In this document: piece after piece, positions 25,401-33,724 of the stretch
Layout of the letters: each line of letters starts with the position of its first letter
Position numbering within the stretch: position 1 is the first letter of the stretch
Source of the DNA: Salminus brasiliensis
Taxonomy: Eukaryota; Chordata; Actinopteri; Characiformes; Bryconidae
Direction of reading: 5' to 3'
Length of the DNA stretch: 64,000 nt
Assembly: GCF_030463535.1 (NCBI RefSeq)
Contig: NC_132880.1
Coordinates: 39,031,342-39,095,341 of the forward strand
Notes under the pieces: generated by a model
Database searches by the model: none
The model's input: the letters and a program-made list of their open reading frames with translations, nothing else
Told to the model about the DNA's origin: nothing
Program-made: the position numbers and the translations under genes

Positions 25401-27481
25401 GGCCTATTAATAGATCACAAAGAGCCCATCTGCAGGATTGATTTTGTGCATGTGTCTGTGGTAGAGTGCTCAGGAAGCGTGTAGAAAGCTAAGCGTTCCA
25501 GTCGGAGCCAGCCCTATCTGGAGCTTAGGTGAGTCTGAGAGAACTGGCACCTCCCAAATGGGAAGAAATGACCTTAAGAACCCCTTTACTACTGTAAAAA
25601 ATGACCTGTGTAAAGTGTTCAACAACCCAAAAGGGTTTAATGATATATATATATATATATCATTAAACCCTTTTGGGTTGTTGAACACTTTACACAGGTC
25701 ATTTTTTACAGTAGTAAAGGGGTGTAAAGACCCCCAGTACTGAACTGTAGAGCAGTGGAACTGTGTTCTCTGGAATGATGGTTCTCCATCCAATACTTTT
25801 GGTATGAGTTGGGGATGAGGTAGGGTGGTGATCATCCTAAACATCCTGACCTCACTAACGCTCTTGTTGCTAAATCAAATTAATCAAATCCTCAAAGCAA
25901 TTTTAGTAGACCAAAGTATTCCCTGCATAATAGAGACAGTTACTCCAACAAAAGCAGTATAACTTGATTTAATAAGCCTTAATTTTGGAAGTACAATGAA
26001 TAAGCAGGTGTCCCAATACCTTTGTCAATATAGTGTAGCACCTTTTGTATACACTGCAAGGTTTTTTGCAGCCATAGTGACGTATCGGACATGACTGTGT
26101 GTAGTCTGCCCAACGCTAAGCTAAATACAGCTGGTCTCTATTCATGGTCTTTCTCTGTTCCCTGCCGCTCTCTGTGCACACAGCTGCTGTTGACTGATTG
26201 CATCAATCAGTCTTGTCGGAGCTGCTGACTTTTTGATGGTATGTAAATGCTTTAGAGGACCCTCCGATTCCTCCTGCTGTATAGGCATAGCAACCCGTTC
26301 GCATGTGTGCATTAAATAGCACCGGATACATGTCTGTGTACTGCAGGAAATTAGACCTGCACATGATGGTGGGAAATAAAATTATAGCCATCCCAGTACA
26401 TCACTGATTGTGATTGTGATTGTGACTAATGTATTAATTATAGGCCTTCCAGTGTGACACTTTTGTATGTGTCCTGCATGGGATTTGTGGTAGGATTAAC
26501 TTGGAGGAAGAGAAAAGTTTCTTTGGCTTAAATGTGTTCCGCTCTCGTCACTAGTCTACTGCAGAGGTTTCTATTACAATGCTTCTTACAAATCAGTGTA
26601 AGAAGCCTATAGATAGCCCTTGTGCTTCTGTGATACTGTGTTAATTAGGGGTTACTGATACCTTGTGAGGAGGGTGGATGATTTAATGTAAATACATAAC
26701 ATTGTAGATCTTTTAATTAGGGATGCACCGATCCGGCTTTTTTCAGTTCCGATACAATACATAAACTTTGCATATCGATCGATACCCGATACCAGCCCGA
26801 TACCATTGCTGAATTAATAAACCGTATACCTCACCATGTGGGAGAGACTTTAGGCATCAGGATTGACTTAAACATTACTTTGTTTAACAAATTATCACAA
26901 AGATATAAATGTACTGAATTACCATTTGTCATTTATTTATTTGCACATTTAGTGCAGTCTTACTCCACCAAATTAAAGTGAAAGAATCGGTTCCATGGAT
27001 TGACCTAATTATCTGATACGTGATCCAGCTGATTTTGTTCCTATTGGGACCAATACTCAAACCTAATATTGGATTGGTGCATCCCTACTTTTAATGTGTA
27101 TTATTATGTGTATTTAATAGTATCTTAACTTGCAATTGAAATTGTTGTAAAACAACAACAATGGAGATACAAAGTTTTTACATGGAATTGATGATGTACA
27201 GCTTGTGTGTATTGCATTAAAATTGTGTTTTCCTAAACAATATGCCTTCCAAAAGCACCACACCCAATGCCAAACATCGGCTATAGGGTTGTGAAGTCCC
27301 CCTGCACTGAACTGTGGAGCAGTGTTACTGTGCTCACTGGGGTGATGGAGCTCTATCCAACACCTTTGGGATAAATTGAAGTGGCATTTTTGATGCAGAA
27401 CTAATCGTCCAACATCAGTACAGATGTTACAACATATTGTGTAAAGCCTTACCAGAGAAGTAGAGCCTGTTACATCAGAAA

Positions 27482-27564
<83 letters not shown>

Positions 27565-28778
27565 CTGCATAATATGTCATTTTAGCATTGTCATTGCAAT
27601 GTGGGCAGGTGAAATACTCATATCAGTGGGCACATTAAATCAAACACCTTATGCTTTTTTGCTGCTTAATACAAAAGGAGAAAATCCCACTGTTCGTTTT
27701 CTGTGACCTATCCACCAGAGATAAACATAATTTATTAATAGTATTAAAATTGCATTATTTTTGAATTATAACTGCATTATTAATATCACATGTTGGATCA
27801 CGTTTCTGGTGAACTTATTGCACCATATATTGCATTTTTACATATTGCAGACTTGCTGCCATATATATATAATGGTGTCCATACATTTGGAAAGGAATTC
27901 TATCATTACAATTTTTTCAGATGATATCACAGTACTGTATTTTCAACTATTCTTCCACAAACCTTTGAAGTACTGAATAAATTGTAATTTGGGACCACTA
28001 CATTTTAATCCAGGCCAGTATAGATATACCATATTGGTTTAGACCAGAGGATTATAATCATAAATCAGCAAAATGACAACACTCTGTTTTCCATAAGAAA
28101 GTATGGTATTTTTTTTTAGCTGGTTTATTATGTGTTTGTTTTTTTATTTTTTGTTTGTTTTGAGAGCACTTGCTGCCTCTGATGTAGTCTGCTGTATTTT
28201 GTGACTGTGGTTTTGTGGCACGTTTTTCAGCTACATATGGTCTAGAGCTCTTCTCTTTTTACGAGCACTTTCGACTTTTATGAAGTGTAGTCATCTAATC
28301 AGCAATCACGACTGGTGTTGTTGGCTTCCTCAGCTGTTGCCTTAATAGTGTTTAAGCCAAAGTTGCTCTGCTGACCCTTTTAAGGTGTTGTTGTGTTTAT
28401 TCCGTCCTGCAGACCTGATTTTTTTTATTTTGTATTCAAATACCACTTATACTTCCACTCAATTATTTTGGCATTCATTTTCAAATTAGAAATGTAAATA
28501 TATGGGGATTCCCCACTCTCTATGGTAAAACATTTGAAAATGGAAAAATGTTTGTGTGTGTGTGAGACACCCAATATACAAAGCTACAAGGCTTTCTACA
28601 ATACCCTTTGACTATCCCCACCTTATCTCTAAAGTACTGGATGGAGCACCATAATTCCAGAGAACAGTTACACTGCACCACGGCTCAATGCTGGAGGGCT
28701 TTATACGCCTCTAGCCCACGCCTGGGATTAGGCATGGTGCCAAGAGTCCTAATGGTTCTGTATAGGGACTAGACATGC

Positions 28779-28849
<71 letters not shown>

Positions 28850-30970
28850 ATGTGCATTTGGTCATTGGTATCAGCAGTAGGTTTACAAATAAAAGTAGCT
28901 GAATGCACTCATTAGAAGGGGTGTTCACAAACACCTGAACACGTAGACATATAGTGCATCTTGCACATTCTTTATAAATTCTAATCTGTATCAGTGCACC
29001 AAAAGAGCCGACGTGTGTGGGTGTGTAATATATATATATAAAAAGTTTAAAGAAAAAAATAAGAAGAGGTATCCAATGTAATAACAAATGATAAAAACAT
29101 CTAAAATGACCTACATGGTAGTAAAAAGGCCCTCCTGTTATATATTTTGTAGGTGCTTTTGGTCCAATAGTGCTTTGTTTAAATTATGAAAATGAGTTGT
29201 TGTTGTTGTTGTTGTTGTTGTTACATTATGAATTGGGTTTAAAAAAAAAAAATCTATTTTTGATCACCAATGAAATCTCAGAACTACTCTGTGTCTCCGC
29301 CTCCAGGGAGGTGATTGGCGGAAGGCCTGTGTGCCTGAGCCACTTTTGCTTTATAACATTGTGCACGCAGCCTGTTGTAAACACAGAGAACCTGAGTCAT
29401 TCTCATCTAGCCTTGTTTCCACCATCTGGTTCGTTCAACAAACATGGCTACATTTGTCTCGGTAAGTTCTGCAACTTTTGAAAGTGTGATCTTTCGTTTG
29501 TGTTTGGTGGAGCTATTTCATTAGAAATGGATGTGTGTATAGGCTGTGCAGCCGGAGGCTCTGGTGTGTCTGGGCAATGCTGTTGTATTGCCCAGCTTAA
29601 GTTTGAGTGTACCTCCTGTTGCTTTCTGCTGTAGTGAGTCTTTGGGGCTGGTGGTGAAGATGGGGCTTGGGCTTGCCCGGTGTTTCTTGAGACATTTAGC
29701 TGTTGTTTGTTTTCCTGTAAAAATTCTCTATCACGCATACGTTTACTGTAATCACAGCATCACAATACTCAACATCCAAATATCAGTATTATTAACAAAA
29801 ATAAGTTGCTAACAAATGTTAAAACAGTTACCTAAAGTTAGCTAATGGTGTAATTAACAGTCAGCCAATGAGTTACTTGTTACTATGCAGGTATTATACA
29901 CTACTTATTACTGTTAATACAAATCTTGTCATTGGTATGCTGCTGTTAACTGTACTGATATGAGTGATCATATACTGATAATGTGGGGATAATACCCATG
30001 ATGGCCATTCCACCATTTTTCTGAGTGCTTCATATTTGGGAGATAGTTCATGCCACAGGGAGAACATCACATGTTGTCTCCCTATGATGTCTCTGAAGTC
30101 CCCTGCTCTGGAGTGTGCAGACGTATAATCAGATATCCCACCATAGCTGCCACTCCACAAGCATGATTCATTAATGCTGCTGACTTTGGCTCCTTGCAGC
30201 GAAAACCACACATACTCCCACCTTGTTTCCATTCTCTTCATCCACTCCTACCTTTACAAAGCCATCCGAGGTGTTCAGTCTGGTCTTTTAGTTACTGCAA
30301 GTGTGTTACAAAGTATGAAACCACTGTGTACTATGAATGTACCAGTGGTAAAATTAATGTATTAAAAGTATATTTTATACTTTATATTATATTTTATATT
30401 ATATTATATTACTTTATATTCTATTATATTTTTATATAATATTTCTGCCCCTTGAAATGTGGAAAAACATGCTGATATTTTATCTCTTTTCTGTAGATGG
30501 CCACCTGTCATGCTTGCAATAAGACGTCCAGGCAAGTTGGAGTTAACAGGGATTTTCTGGCTGCCTTTTCAAAGACCTATGGCACCCCGATGAGCATGGG
30601 CAAGCGCAGGACTCCTCAGTCATCAAACAAGCCTACTCCAAAGTCTGGGATCCATGAGAAGACACCACACAAAACACCTCACAGAACACCGGCGTAAGTT
30701 AACTTAAACTTCAGTGAATTGTCATTTATAAAACCTGAGCAGACCTCCATGTTTGCTTGAACATTTATTGACCAGCTGTTAACCATGAGCTTTCTTCACT
30801 CTTTTTTTGTTTTCTCTCTTTGCAGGTCAAAATCATCTGACCCCAGCAGCTCATCAAAGACAGAGAGTGGGAAGAAGTCCGCTTTCTCTCGTCTTCGGAA
30901 GCTACTGATGCTTGAGGATAGCCAGAAGAGTAAAAAAGGGGGTCTGAAAGACTTCCTCTCCTCTTTGTGA
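12417..30970 (+). CDS. C18orf21: C18orf21/RMP24 homologue (UPF0711), RNase MRP-associated zinc-ribbon protein; five exons
   Basis: Exons 12417-12514, 18399-18418, 18840-19039, 30497-30693 and 30826-30970 join in frame with GT..AG introns to give 219 codons and a stop; human C18orf21 is about 220. Residues 25-33 (CPEQARFLM) match the family's conserved N-terminal motif. C49-P-F-C52 and C110-H-A-C113 form the two knuckles of a zinc ribbon. A basic linker (about residues 62-90) lies between them. A Ser/Thr/Pro/Lys-rich region (130-190) follows, and the C-terminus ends KDFLSSL, as in the human protein. The family is related to Rpp21/Snm1, and the human protein has been described as an RNase MRP subunit (rRNA processing, nucleolus). 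That role is from established knowledge, not visible here. Intron 3 is 11.4 kb and full of MITEs. Each join keeps reading phase, so the gene looks intact. Confidence 0.93.
13030..13870. mobile_element. long-TIR Tc1-type MITE interrupted by a minisatellite
   Basis: The left end (AAGCCTTAACATTAACACCACC, from about 13036) carries the terminal motif of the Tc1-like family seen at 5124 and 37384. The left arm (TTACAGACTGTAGTCCATCT, ..GACCACCACAGAGCAGGTGTTATTTGGGTGGTGGGTCA) reappears in reverse complement at 13790-13840 (TGACCCACCATCCAAATAACACCTGCTC). This shows long inverted arms. About 13250-13480 is foreign minisatellite-like sequence. The element lies in intron 1 of C18orf21. Confidence 0.7.
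13250..13400 (-). repeat. 'CCATAGCAACCACCT' minisatellite fragment
   Basis: Decayed repeats of CCATAGCAAC/CACCTGGAATACCATATCAACCA. This is the reverse complement of the GGTTGCTATGG repeat at 16555-17640, so both derive from the same fish repeat. Confidence 0.6.
13965..14036 (+). mobile_element. 3' tail of an L2-like LINE or LINE-dependent SINE
   Basis: TTTGTAAGTCGCTCTGGATA, then AGAGCGTCTGCTAAATGCC and a short ATAAATGTAAATGTAAATGT tail. This 3' end is shared by several fish SINEs and their partner LINEs. Only the tail is present. Confidence 0.7.
14829..15354 (-). mobile_element. Tc1/mariner-like MITE, copy 1 (near full length)
   Basis: The ends are inverted repeats: CACTGTATGTCCAAATGTTC at 14829 against the complement of CTTTTGCCCATATAGT at the right end. 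Both are flanked by TA, as expected for Tc1/mariner. The 0.53 kb interior has no intact gene. This is the best-preserved copy of a family with eight more members in the window. It lies in intron 1 of C18orf21. Confidence 0.75.
15356..16380. other. intron 1 of C18orf21, nothing recognised
   Basis: No exon-like or repeat-like block stands out apart from a CT-rich run near 15970. Confidence 0.4.
16390..16427. repeat. (TA)n microsatellite followed by T-rich tract
   Basis: A TA run at 16390-16427 passes into a poly(T)-rich stretch to about 16500. Confidence 0.9.
16555..17640 (+). repeat. satellite-like array with GGTTGCTATGGGGTTGCTAGG motifs
   Basis: About five or six degenerate units of roughly 120-270 bp. 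Each joins a GGTGGTTGCTATGGGGTTGC core to a linker containing AAACAGTTGGATTG and CACAACTTGAGCAATTCCC-like sequence. The linkers recur near 16653, 16924, 17155, 17272 and 17531. The array lies in intron 1 of C18orf21 and is non-coding. Confidence 0.75.
18399..18418 (+). CDS. C18orf21: C18orf21 homologue, exon 2 (20-bp micro-exon)
   Basis: Acceptor TTTGTTTCAG is followed by 20 bp and donor GTAAGT. It completes codon 33 (Met), adds QRHQII and supplies the first base of codon 40. It is required to keep the reading frame: 98 bp of exon 1 leave two bases, and exon 3 needs one carried in. It corresponds to the human segment just after the ARYLL motif. Confidence 0.85.
18840..19039 (+). CDS. C18orf21: C18orf21 homologue, exon 3 (first zinc knuckle, basic linker)
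   Basis: Acceptor TATTCTAG, donor CTG|GTGAGC. It encodes residues 40-106, including the CPFC knuckle and the conserved RMRVRPKRRPSARVKRLL basic run. The similarity to human RVRLKPKARLTPKIQKLLNRE is clear. Confidence 0.93.
19107..19330. mobile_element. possible hAT-like MITE fragment
   Basis: It starts TAGGGCTGTGTATTGGCAAG and runs on with 'GATGCGATATG..CACAATACAGG..TATTGTGATG' sequence that I recognise as a dispersed fish repeat. I cannot define the right end or a target duplication. Confidence 0.4.
19335..20600. other. intron 3 of C18orf21, nothing recognised
   Basis: No supported exon. A non-repetitive block at 20090-20310 looks unusually complex, but I have no evidence of function. Confidence 0.35.
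20605..20960 (+). mobile_element. Tc1/mariner-like MITE, copy 2 (left end lost)
   Basis: It matches copy 1 in opposite orientation, from the 'CCCACCTCAT..AACTCCCCAAC' segment to the right end ...ACATTTGAACATATGGTG. About 150 bp of the left end are missing. It lies in intron 3 of C18orf21. Confidence 0.75.
20965..22235. other. intron 3 of C18orf21, nothing recognised
   Basis: No exon, RNA gene or repeat family that I can support. Confidence 0.35.
22240..22511 (+). mobile_element. Tc1-type transposon relic
   Basis: It contains GTGATGGCTAGACGACTGGG, the region encoding the helix-turn-helix start of a Tc1-like transposase (..VMARRLGQ..). Flanking sequence is shared with 5210-5400 and 37440-37700. 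It is internally deleted and not functional. Confidence 0.65.
22515..25560. other. intron 3 of C18orf21, mostly unannotated
   Basis: It contains a (TTTA)n/(TTTC)n low-complexity patch at 22726-22768. About 24600-25000 is an AT-rich piece beginning 'ACTGTGTGCTGTGCAGAGGTTTTGGGCACC', which may be another decayed Tc1-type end. There is no exon. Confidence 0.35.
25580..25723. repeat. perfect 144-bp palindrome (72-bp arms)
   Basis: The left arm ACCCCTTTACTACTGTAAAA... from 25580 is the exact reverse complement of the right arm ending ...TTTTACAGTAGTAAAGGGGT at 25723. The centre lies in a (TA)n core at 25651/25652, with no spacer. It abuts the broken left edge of MITE copy 3. Confidence 0.95.
25724..26034 (-). 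mobile_element. Tc1/mariner-like MITE, copy 3 (truncated at the palindrome)
   Basis: From 'CCCAGTACTGAACTGTAGAGCAGTGG' to the end CCCAATACCTTTGTCAATATAGTG, followed by TA. The first ~220 bp found in copy 1 are absent, and the palindrome 25580-25723 occupies that edge. Confidence 0.7.
26718..27087. mobile_element. hAT-like MITE, 370 bp, with perfect 8-bp target-site duplication
   Basis: The ends TAGGGATGCACCGATCC (26718) and GGATTGGTGCATCCCTA (to 27087) are inverted repeats with one mismatch. The element is flanked on both sides by CTTTTAAT (26710-26717 and 27088-27095). An 8-bp duplication and TAGGG..CCCTA ends fit hAT elements. There is no transposase frame. It lies in intron 3 of C18orf21. 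Confidence 0.9.
27240..27480 (-). mobile_element. Tc1/mariner-like MITE, copy 4 (degenerate)
   Basis: The stretch 'CACTGAACTGTGGAGCAGTG..ACTGTGCTCACTGGGGTGATGG' aligns with copy 1 at moderate identity. Both ends are lost, and it runs into the (GT)n tract. Confidence 0.6.
27484..27560. repeat. (GT)n microsatellite, ~75 bp, ending in CGCGCG
   Basis: A pure GT run followed by GCGCGCGC at about 27557-27564. Alternating purine-pyrimidine sequence of this length is Z-DNA-prone. Confidence 0.95.
28612..28956 (+). mobile_element. Tc1/mariner-like MITE, copy 5, containing a (GT)n tract
   Basis: It matches copy 2 from 'ACTGGATGGAGCACCAT' to the end GACATATAGTG. A (GT)n run at 28780-28848 sits where other copies have a short TGTGTGTGCATTTG, so the microsatellite grew from the element's own sequence. 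Confidence 0.75.
29170..29228. repeat. (GTT)n microsatellite
   Basis: About nine GTT units at 29197-29222. The Leu-rich frame across it is low complexity and not a gene. Confidence 0.85.
29290..29461 (+). promoter_or_regulatory. candidate internal promoter and alternative first exon of C18orf21
   Basis: GTGATTGGCGG at 29311-29321 is an inverted CCAAT box. About 130 bp downstream an ATG at 29444 opens six codons (MATFVS) that end at a strong donor TCG|GTAAGT at 29461/29462. Joining to exon 4 at 30497 keeps phase (phase 0). Any product would lack the first zinc knuckle. The donor and phase are seen; use of the site is inference. Confidence 0.35.
30497..30693 (+). CDS. C18orf21: C18orf21 homologue, exon 4 (second zinc knuckle, S/T/P-rich)
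   Basis: Acceptor TTTTCTGTAG, donor GGC|GTAAGT. It starts MATCHACNKT, aligning with human LITCKTCNRT, and continues to the TP-rich stretch (residues 107-172). Several TPxK-like motifs (RTPQS, PTPKS, KTPHK) could be CDK-type phosphorylation sites; that is inference. The first codon is ATG in a moderate context, relevant to the internal promoter candidate at 29.3 kb. Confidence 0.93.
30826..30970 (+). CDS. C18orf21: C18orf21 homologue, exon 5 (stop codon)
   Basis: Acceptor CTCTTTGCAG. It encodes residues 172-219 and ends TGA at 30968-30970. The segment SRLRKLLMLEDSQKSK.GG.KDFLSSL matches human SQLKMLLSQNESQKIPKVDFRNFLSSL in pattern. Confidence 0.92.
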
Positions 30971-31745
30971 GGGCCTTGAGGGTCAAAGAAACCCCACACG
31001 GCAGGCTGTGGCCTACTTTGAGCAGCGCTCCTGGAATTCAGAGCAGCTCGGAGAGTGGGGCAGGGGGTTTGGACTGCTGGTCACTTCCACGTGTGCCACA
31101 GTGCCACCAAGTGGATGAGTGGAGGAGTCTCTACAGCCTGGTTTACAAACTCCACGCTTCCATACTACCAGCACAGTCACCCCCAAATCGTACGTGTTCC
31201 CTCTGGGGTGTCCTGGGATCGGTCATGTCCCGTTTGAGTTAAGGACTTGGAGAGAACCACACAGTTAATTACACAGCCTTCACAGAGGTTTTCAGCACAG
31301 CTGGATGCCTGTAAGCACTGTATCTGTGCTATAAAGGAATGTCGTCATTTGTTTTTATATCACTGGCAACTAGAGGGGAAGGGTCACTTTGGTTGCTTAT
31401 TGAATGTCCAGTGATTGTTCATTGAGTTTACACATGAATATATATGTGATCCTGTTATTTAAAGATCACTACTACTACTTTTTATATCAATGCCTTTGTA
31501 ACAGAGATCATTTGTACACTTAAGGTGCACACATGGTCAAAGTTGTGATTGTTGCTAGTGGTTCATCTGATGTTTACATTTGCTGGGCTGTTCTTCTGCC
31601 CTGCAACTGTATTTCAAAGACCAAAGATGTGTTGTTGAATGTCACTCTCATGCAATTTCAGCCAAATACAGCTTGTTGGAAAATCACTGTTTTTATGTAC
31701 TTCATCACTTTCTATTTTCAATAAACCAGGTCCACACTGAATGAA
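30971..31745 (+). other. C18orf21 3' UTR with AATAAA
   Basis: AATAAA lies at 31720-31725, followed by a GT-rich segment (GATTGTGTGCGAC) at about 31746-31758. No competing upstream AATAAA is seen after the stop codon, so the 3' UTR is about 0.77 kb. Confidence 0.6.
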
Positions 31746-31749
31746 GATT

Positions 31750-32585
31750 GTGTGCGACATACTTTCAGCATGTTTATGGAAGTGAATTTAAATGGTTAGT
31801 AACTGGTTCTTGTAAATAAGGAGATAATTAGACCTGTTTGACCCTATGTCTACTTCACATGATGGATTTCAGAGCCTCTCAAAGTCATTTGCTATACTGA
31901 TATCCAGTGTTTTTCACCCACTTGTATCTGTTGATGCTACAAATACACTTAGAAAGGCATTAAAAATATGTAATGTAATCTTTATGTGTACAGGATTACA
32001 GGATGTCATCCTACAGATTAGGAACAAAGGAGATGATGATCATGGAGATCATGTCTAATCCAATATTTGAAACTTTTTCTTTTTTAACGCGCGTCATTTG
32101 GTTTAAAGCGTCAACATAACACACTGATATTTATTGGGGTCTCAGCATTGAATTATACATGTGAGAGAAGGTACTATTAGTATTTCATAGCTGAAAATTA
32201 ATTATGTGGGATTATTATAGTATGATACTTTTTTGAGAATTAATCCTTACTCTAAAATTCGATAAAGTCCTTTCATTAAGCAAAGAACTGAAGGTCTGTC
32301 CCTTTTGGATGTTAATACAGTGGAAATGTGATTGTAGCAAAACGTGTGGGATAGGGACTACTTTTCCGTCTACCCCTTCTCATTTTGCTCATACACAATA
32401 TGTGAACATGATTTAGTCCATATAAGTCCATTATGGTCGCTGTTATGTAAAAACCTATTCTTGTATCTCCGAAATGGCAACTTTACAGCATAAAAACCTT
32501 CATAATTTCAATGGAAGTCAGTGTAAAAAGATTTTTTCCAAGTCATTTTATGACACAATGTAAAAGACAACTGCCAGATCTGAAC
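31750..32585. other. intergenic between C18orf21 and RP9, nothing recognised
   Basis: AT-rich unique sequence after the C18orf21 poly(A) signal. No exon or RNA gene seen. Confidence 0.4.
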
Positions 32586-32587
32586 TA

Positions 32588-33055
32588 CACAATGTGGATA
32601 AATATATTGGGCCAACTGCTCATTCATGGTTTCTTGCCTTAAATTAGGTGTATTAAAAAAAGAGTTGGGAGTTTGTTGGAGTAACTGTCTGTACTGTCCG
32701 GGGAAGAAGGCTTTCTACTACATTTTGGATCACTGTTGTGAGGGTTTAACTGCATTCAACAAAAAGCCCGTTAGTGAGATTAGGATGTTGGATGATCACC
32801 TCCCCACCTCATCCCAAAAGGACTGCCTCCCAGCCCAAAAGGTGGGGTGGTGTGGGCTTTTTATACCTCTCTAGCCCACACCTGGCATTAGGCATGGGGT
32901 CAATGGGAGCCATAATTTTTCTCTACTCCAGAGGGTCCTAATCTATTGCCAATGCTTTACTCCAGGGTCTAGACAATCTCTGTCAGCAATGGGTGCAACT
33001 TAAAGTAGCTGAATGCATTCATTAGAAGGGCTGTCCACAAACATTTAGACATAGT
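32588..33055 (+). mobile_element. Tc1/mariner-like MITE, copy 6 (near full length)
   Basis: The left end CACAATGTGGATAAATATAT and right end ATTTAGACATAGTG are decayed inverted repeats, flanked by TA. The interior shows the family segments 'GGAGTAACTGTCTGTACTGTCC' and 'CACACCTGGCATTAGGCATGG'. It lies in the C18orf21-RP9 intergenic region. Confidence 0.75.
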
Positions 33056-33152
33056 GTAAACAAATTAGTCTACAAGGTATTAGGTAAATTAAGACTTTTA
33101 AAAATATATGTATTAATACTGGCATAATATCCTTAATAGTTATATGTATCTG

Positions 33153-33347
33153 AAGGTAGATACCAAAAGGTATTCGAAATAAAATTAGCAATATTCATAA
33201 TTATTCCCTATTTTCCTGTAGTTTAATTGAGCAGAGCGGAGCAGGTACTAAAGAACTGCTCCGCTCTGCTCAATTAAACTACAGGAAAATAGGGAATAAT
33301 TATGAATATTGCTAATTTTATTTTTAATACCTTTTGGTATCTACCTT
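33153..33347. repeat. 195-bp hairpin: 92-bp arms, 11-nt loop
   Basis: The left arm 33153-33244 and right arm 33256-33347 are reverse complements with about two mismatches (CG against AA near 33177). The spacer is GTACTAAAGAA. The arms contain CTGCTCCGCTCTGCTC next to the loop. It ends about 230 bp upstream of the RP9 start codon. Confidence 0.95.
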
Positions 33348-33399
33348 TAGGTGTGTGTGTGTATATATATATATATAATGAGGGACTCTTATTTTGATA

Positions 33400-33575
33400 G
33401 CTCGAAAAACCAGCACCAAACCAGCTCACCCGGAAGCGAATAACAGGCTATTAACTTTCTATCGCTTCAGCTGAAGAAACAACAGAAAGGGTTTTTAAGT
33501 GTTTGTTCAAAAATTGAACTGTATTAATACAAACTGTACCTTTGTAAAGTTAGTAGATGTCCAAAACCAACTGCA
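33400..33575 (+). promoter_or_regulatory. RP9 promoter and 5' UTR with an ETS site
   Basis: CACCCGGAAGCG at 33427-33438 matches the ETS/GABP consensus. No TATA box is evident at a usual distance, although a (TA)n run lies at 33362-33377. The start codon ATG at 33576 follows a short AT-rich leader. An in-frame-independent ATG at 33557 (AGATGTCC) gives no long frame. Confidence 0.5.
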
Positions 33576-33724
33576 ATGTCGGACAGAAAGCGGCGCAGAG
33601 ATCACGACGAGGAAAAACGAGACAAAAAGAAGCCCAAAGACTCCAAACATGAGGAGGCGAAATTCAAGAAACACACTGCTAAACTCACCCAGGAGGTGCA
33701 GGCGCTGAAGCACGTGGAGACCTT
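33576..33724 (+). CDS. RP9: RP9 exon 1 (start codon)
   Basis: It encodes residues 1-49 plus two bases. It is rich in Lys/Arg/Glu/Asp and ends at donor CCTT|GTAAGT. It is less conserved than the rest, apart from the QxLKHxExF block at its end (ALKHVETF). Confidence 0.95.

Noticed and set aside
25470-25844. Identical peptides read from both strands near 25.6 kb
   Set aside because: Explained by the perfect palindrome 25580-25723; not a gene.
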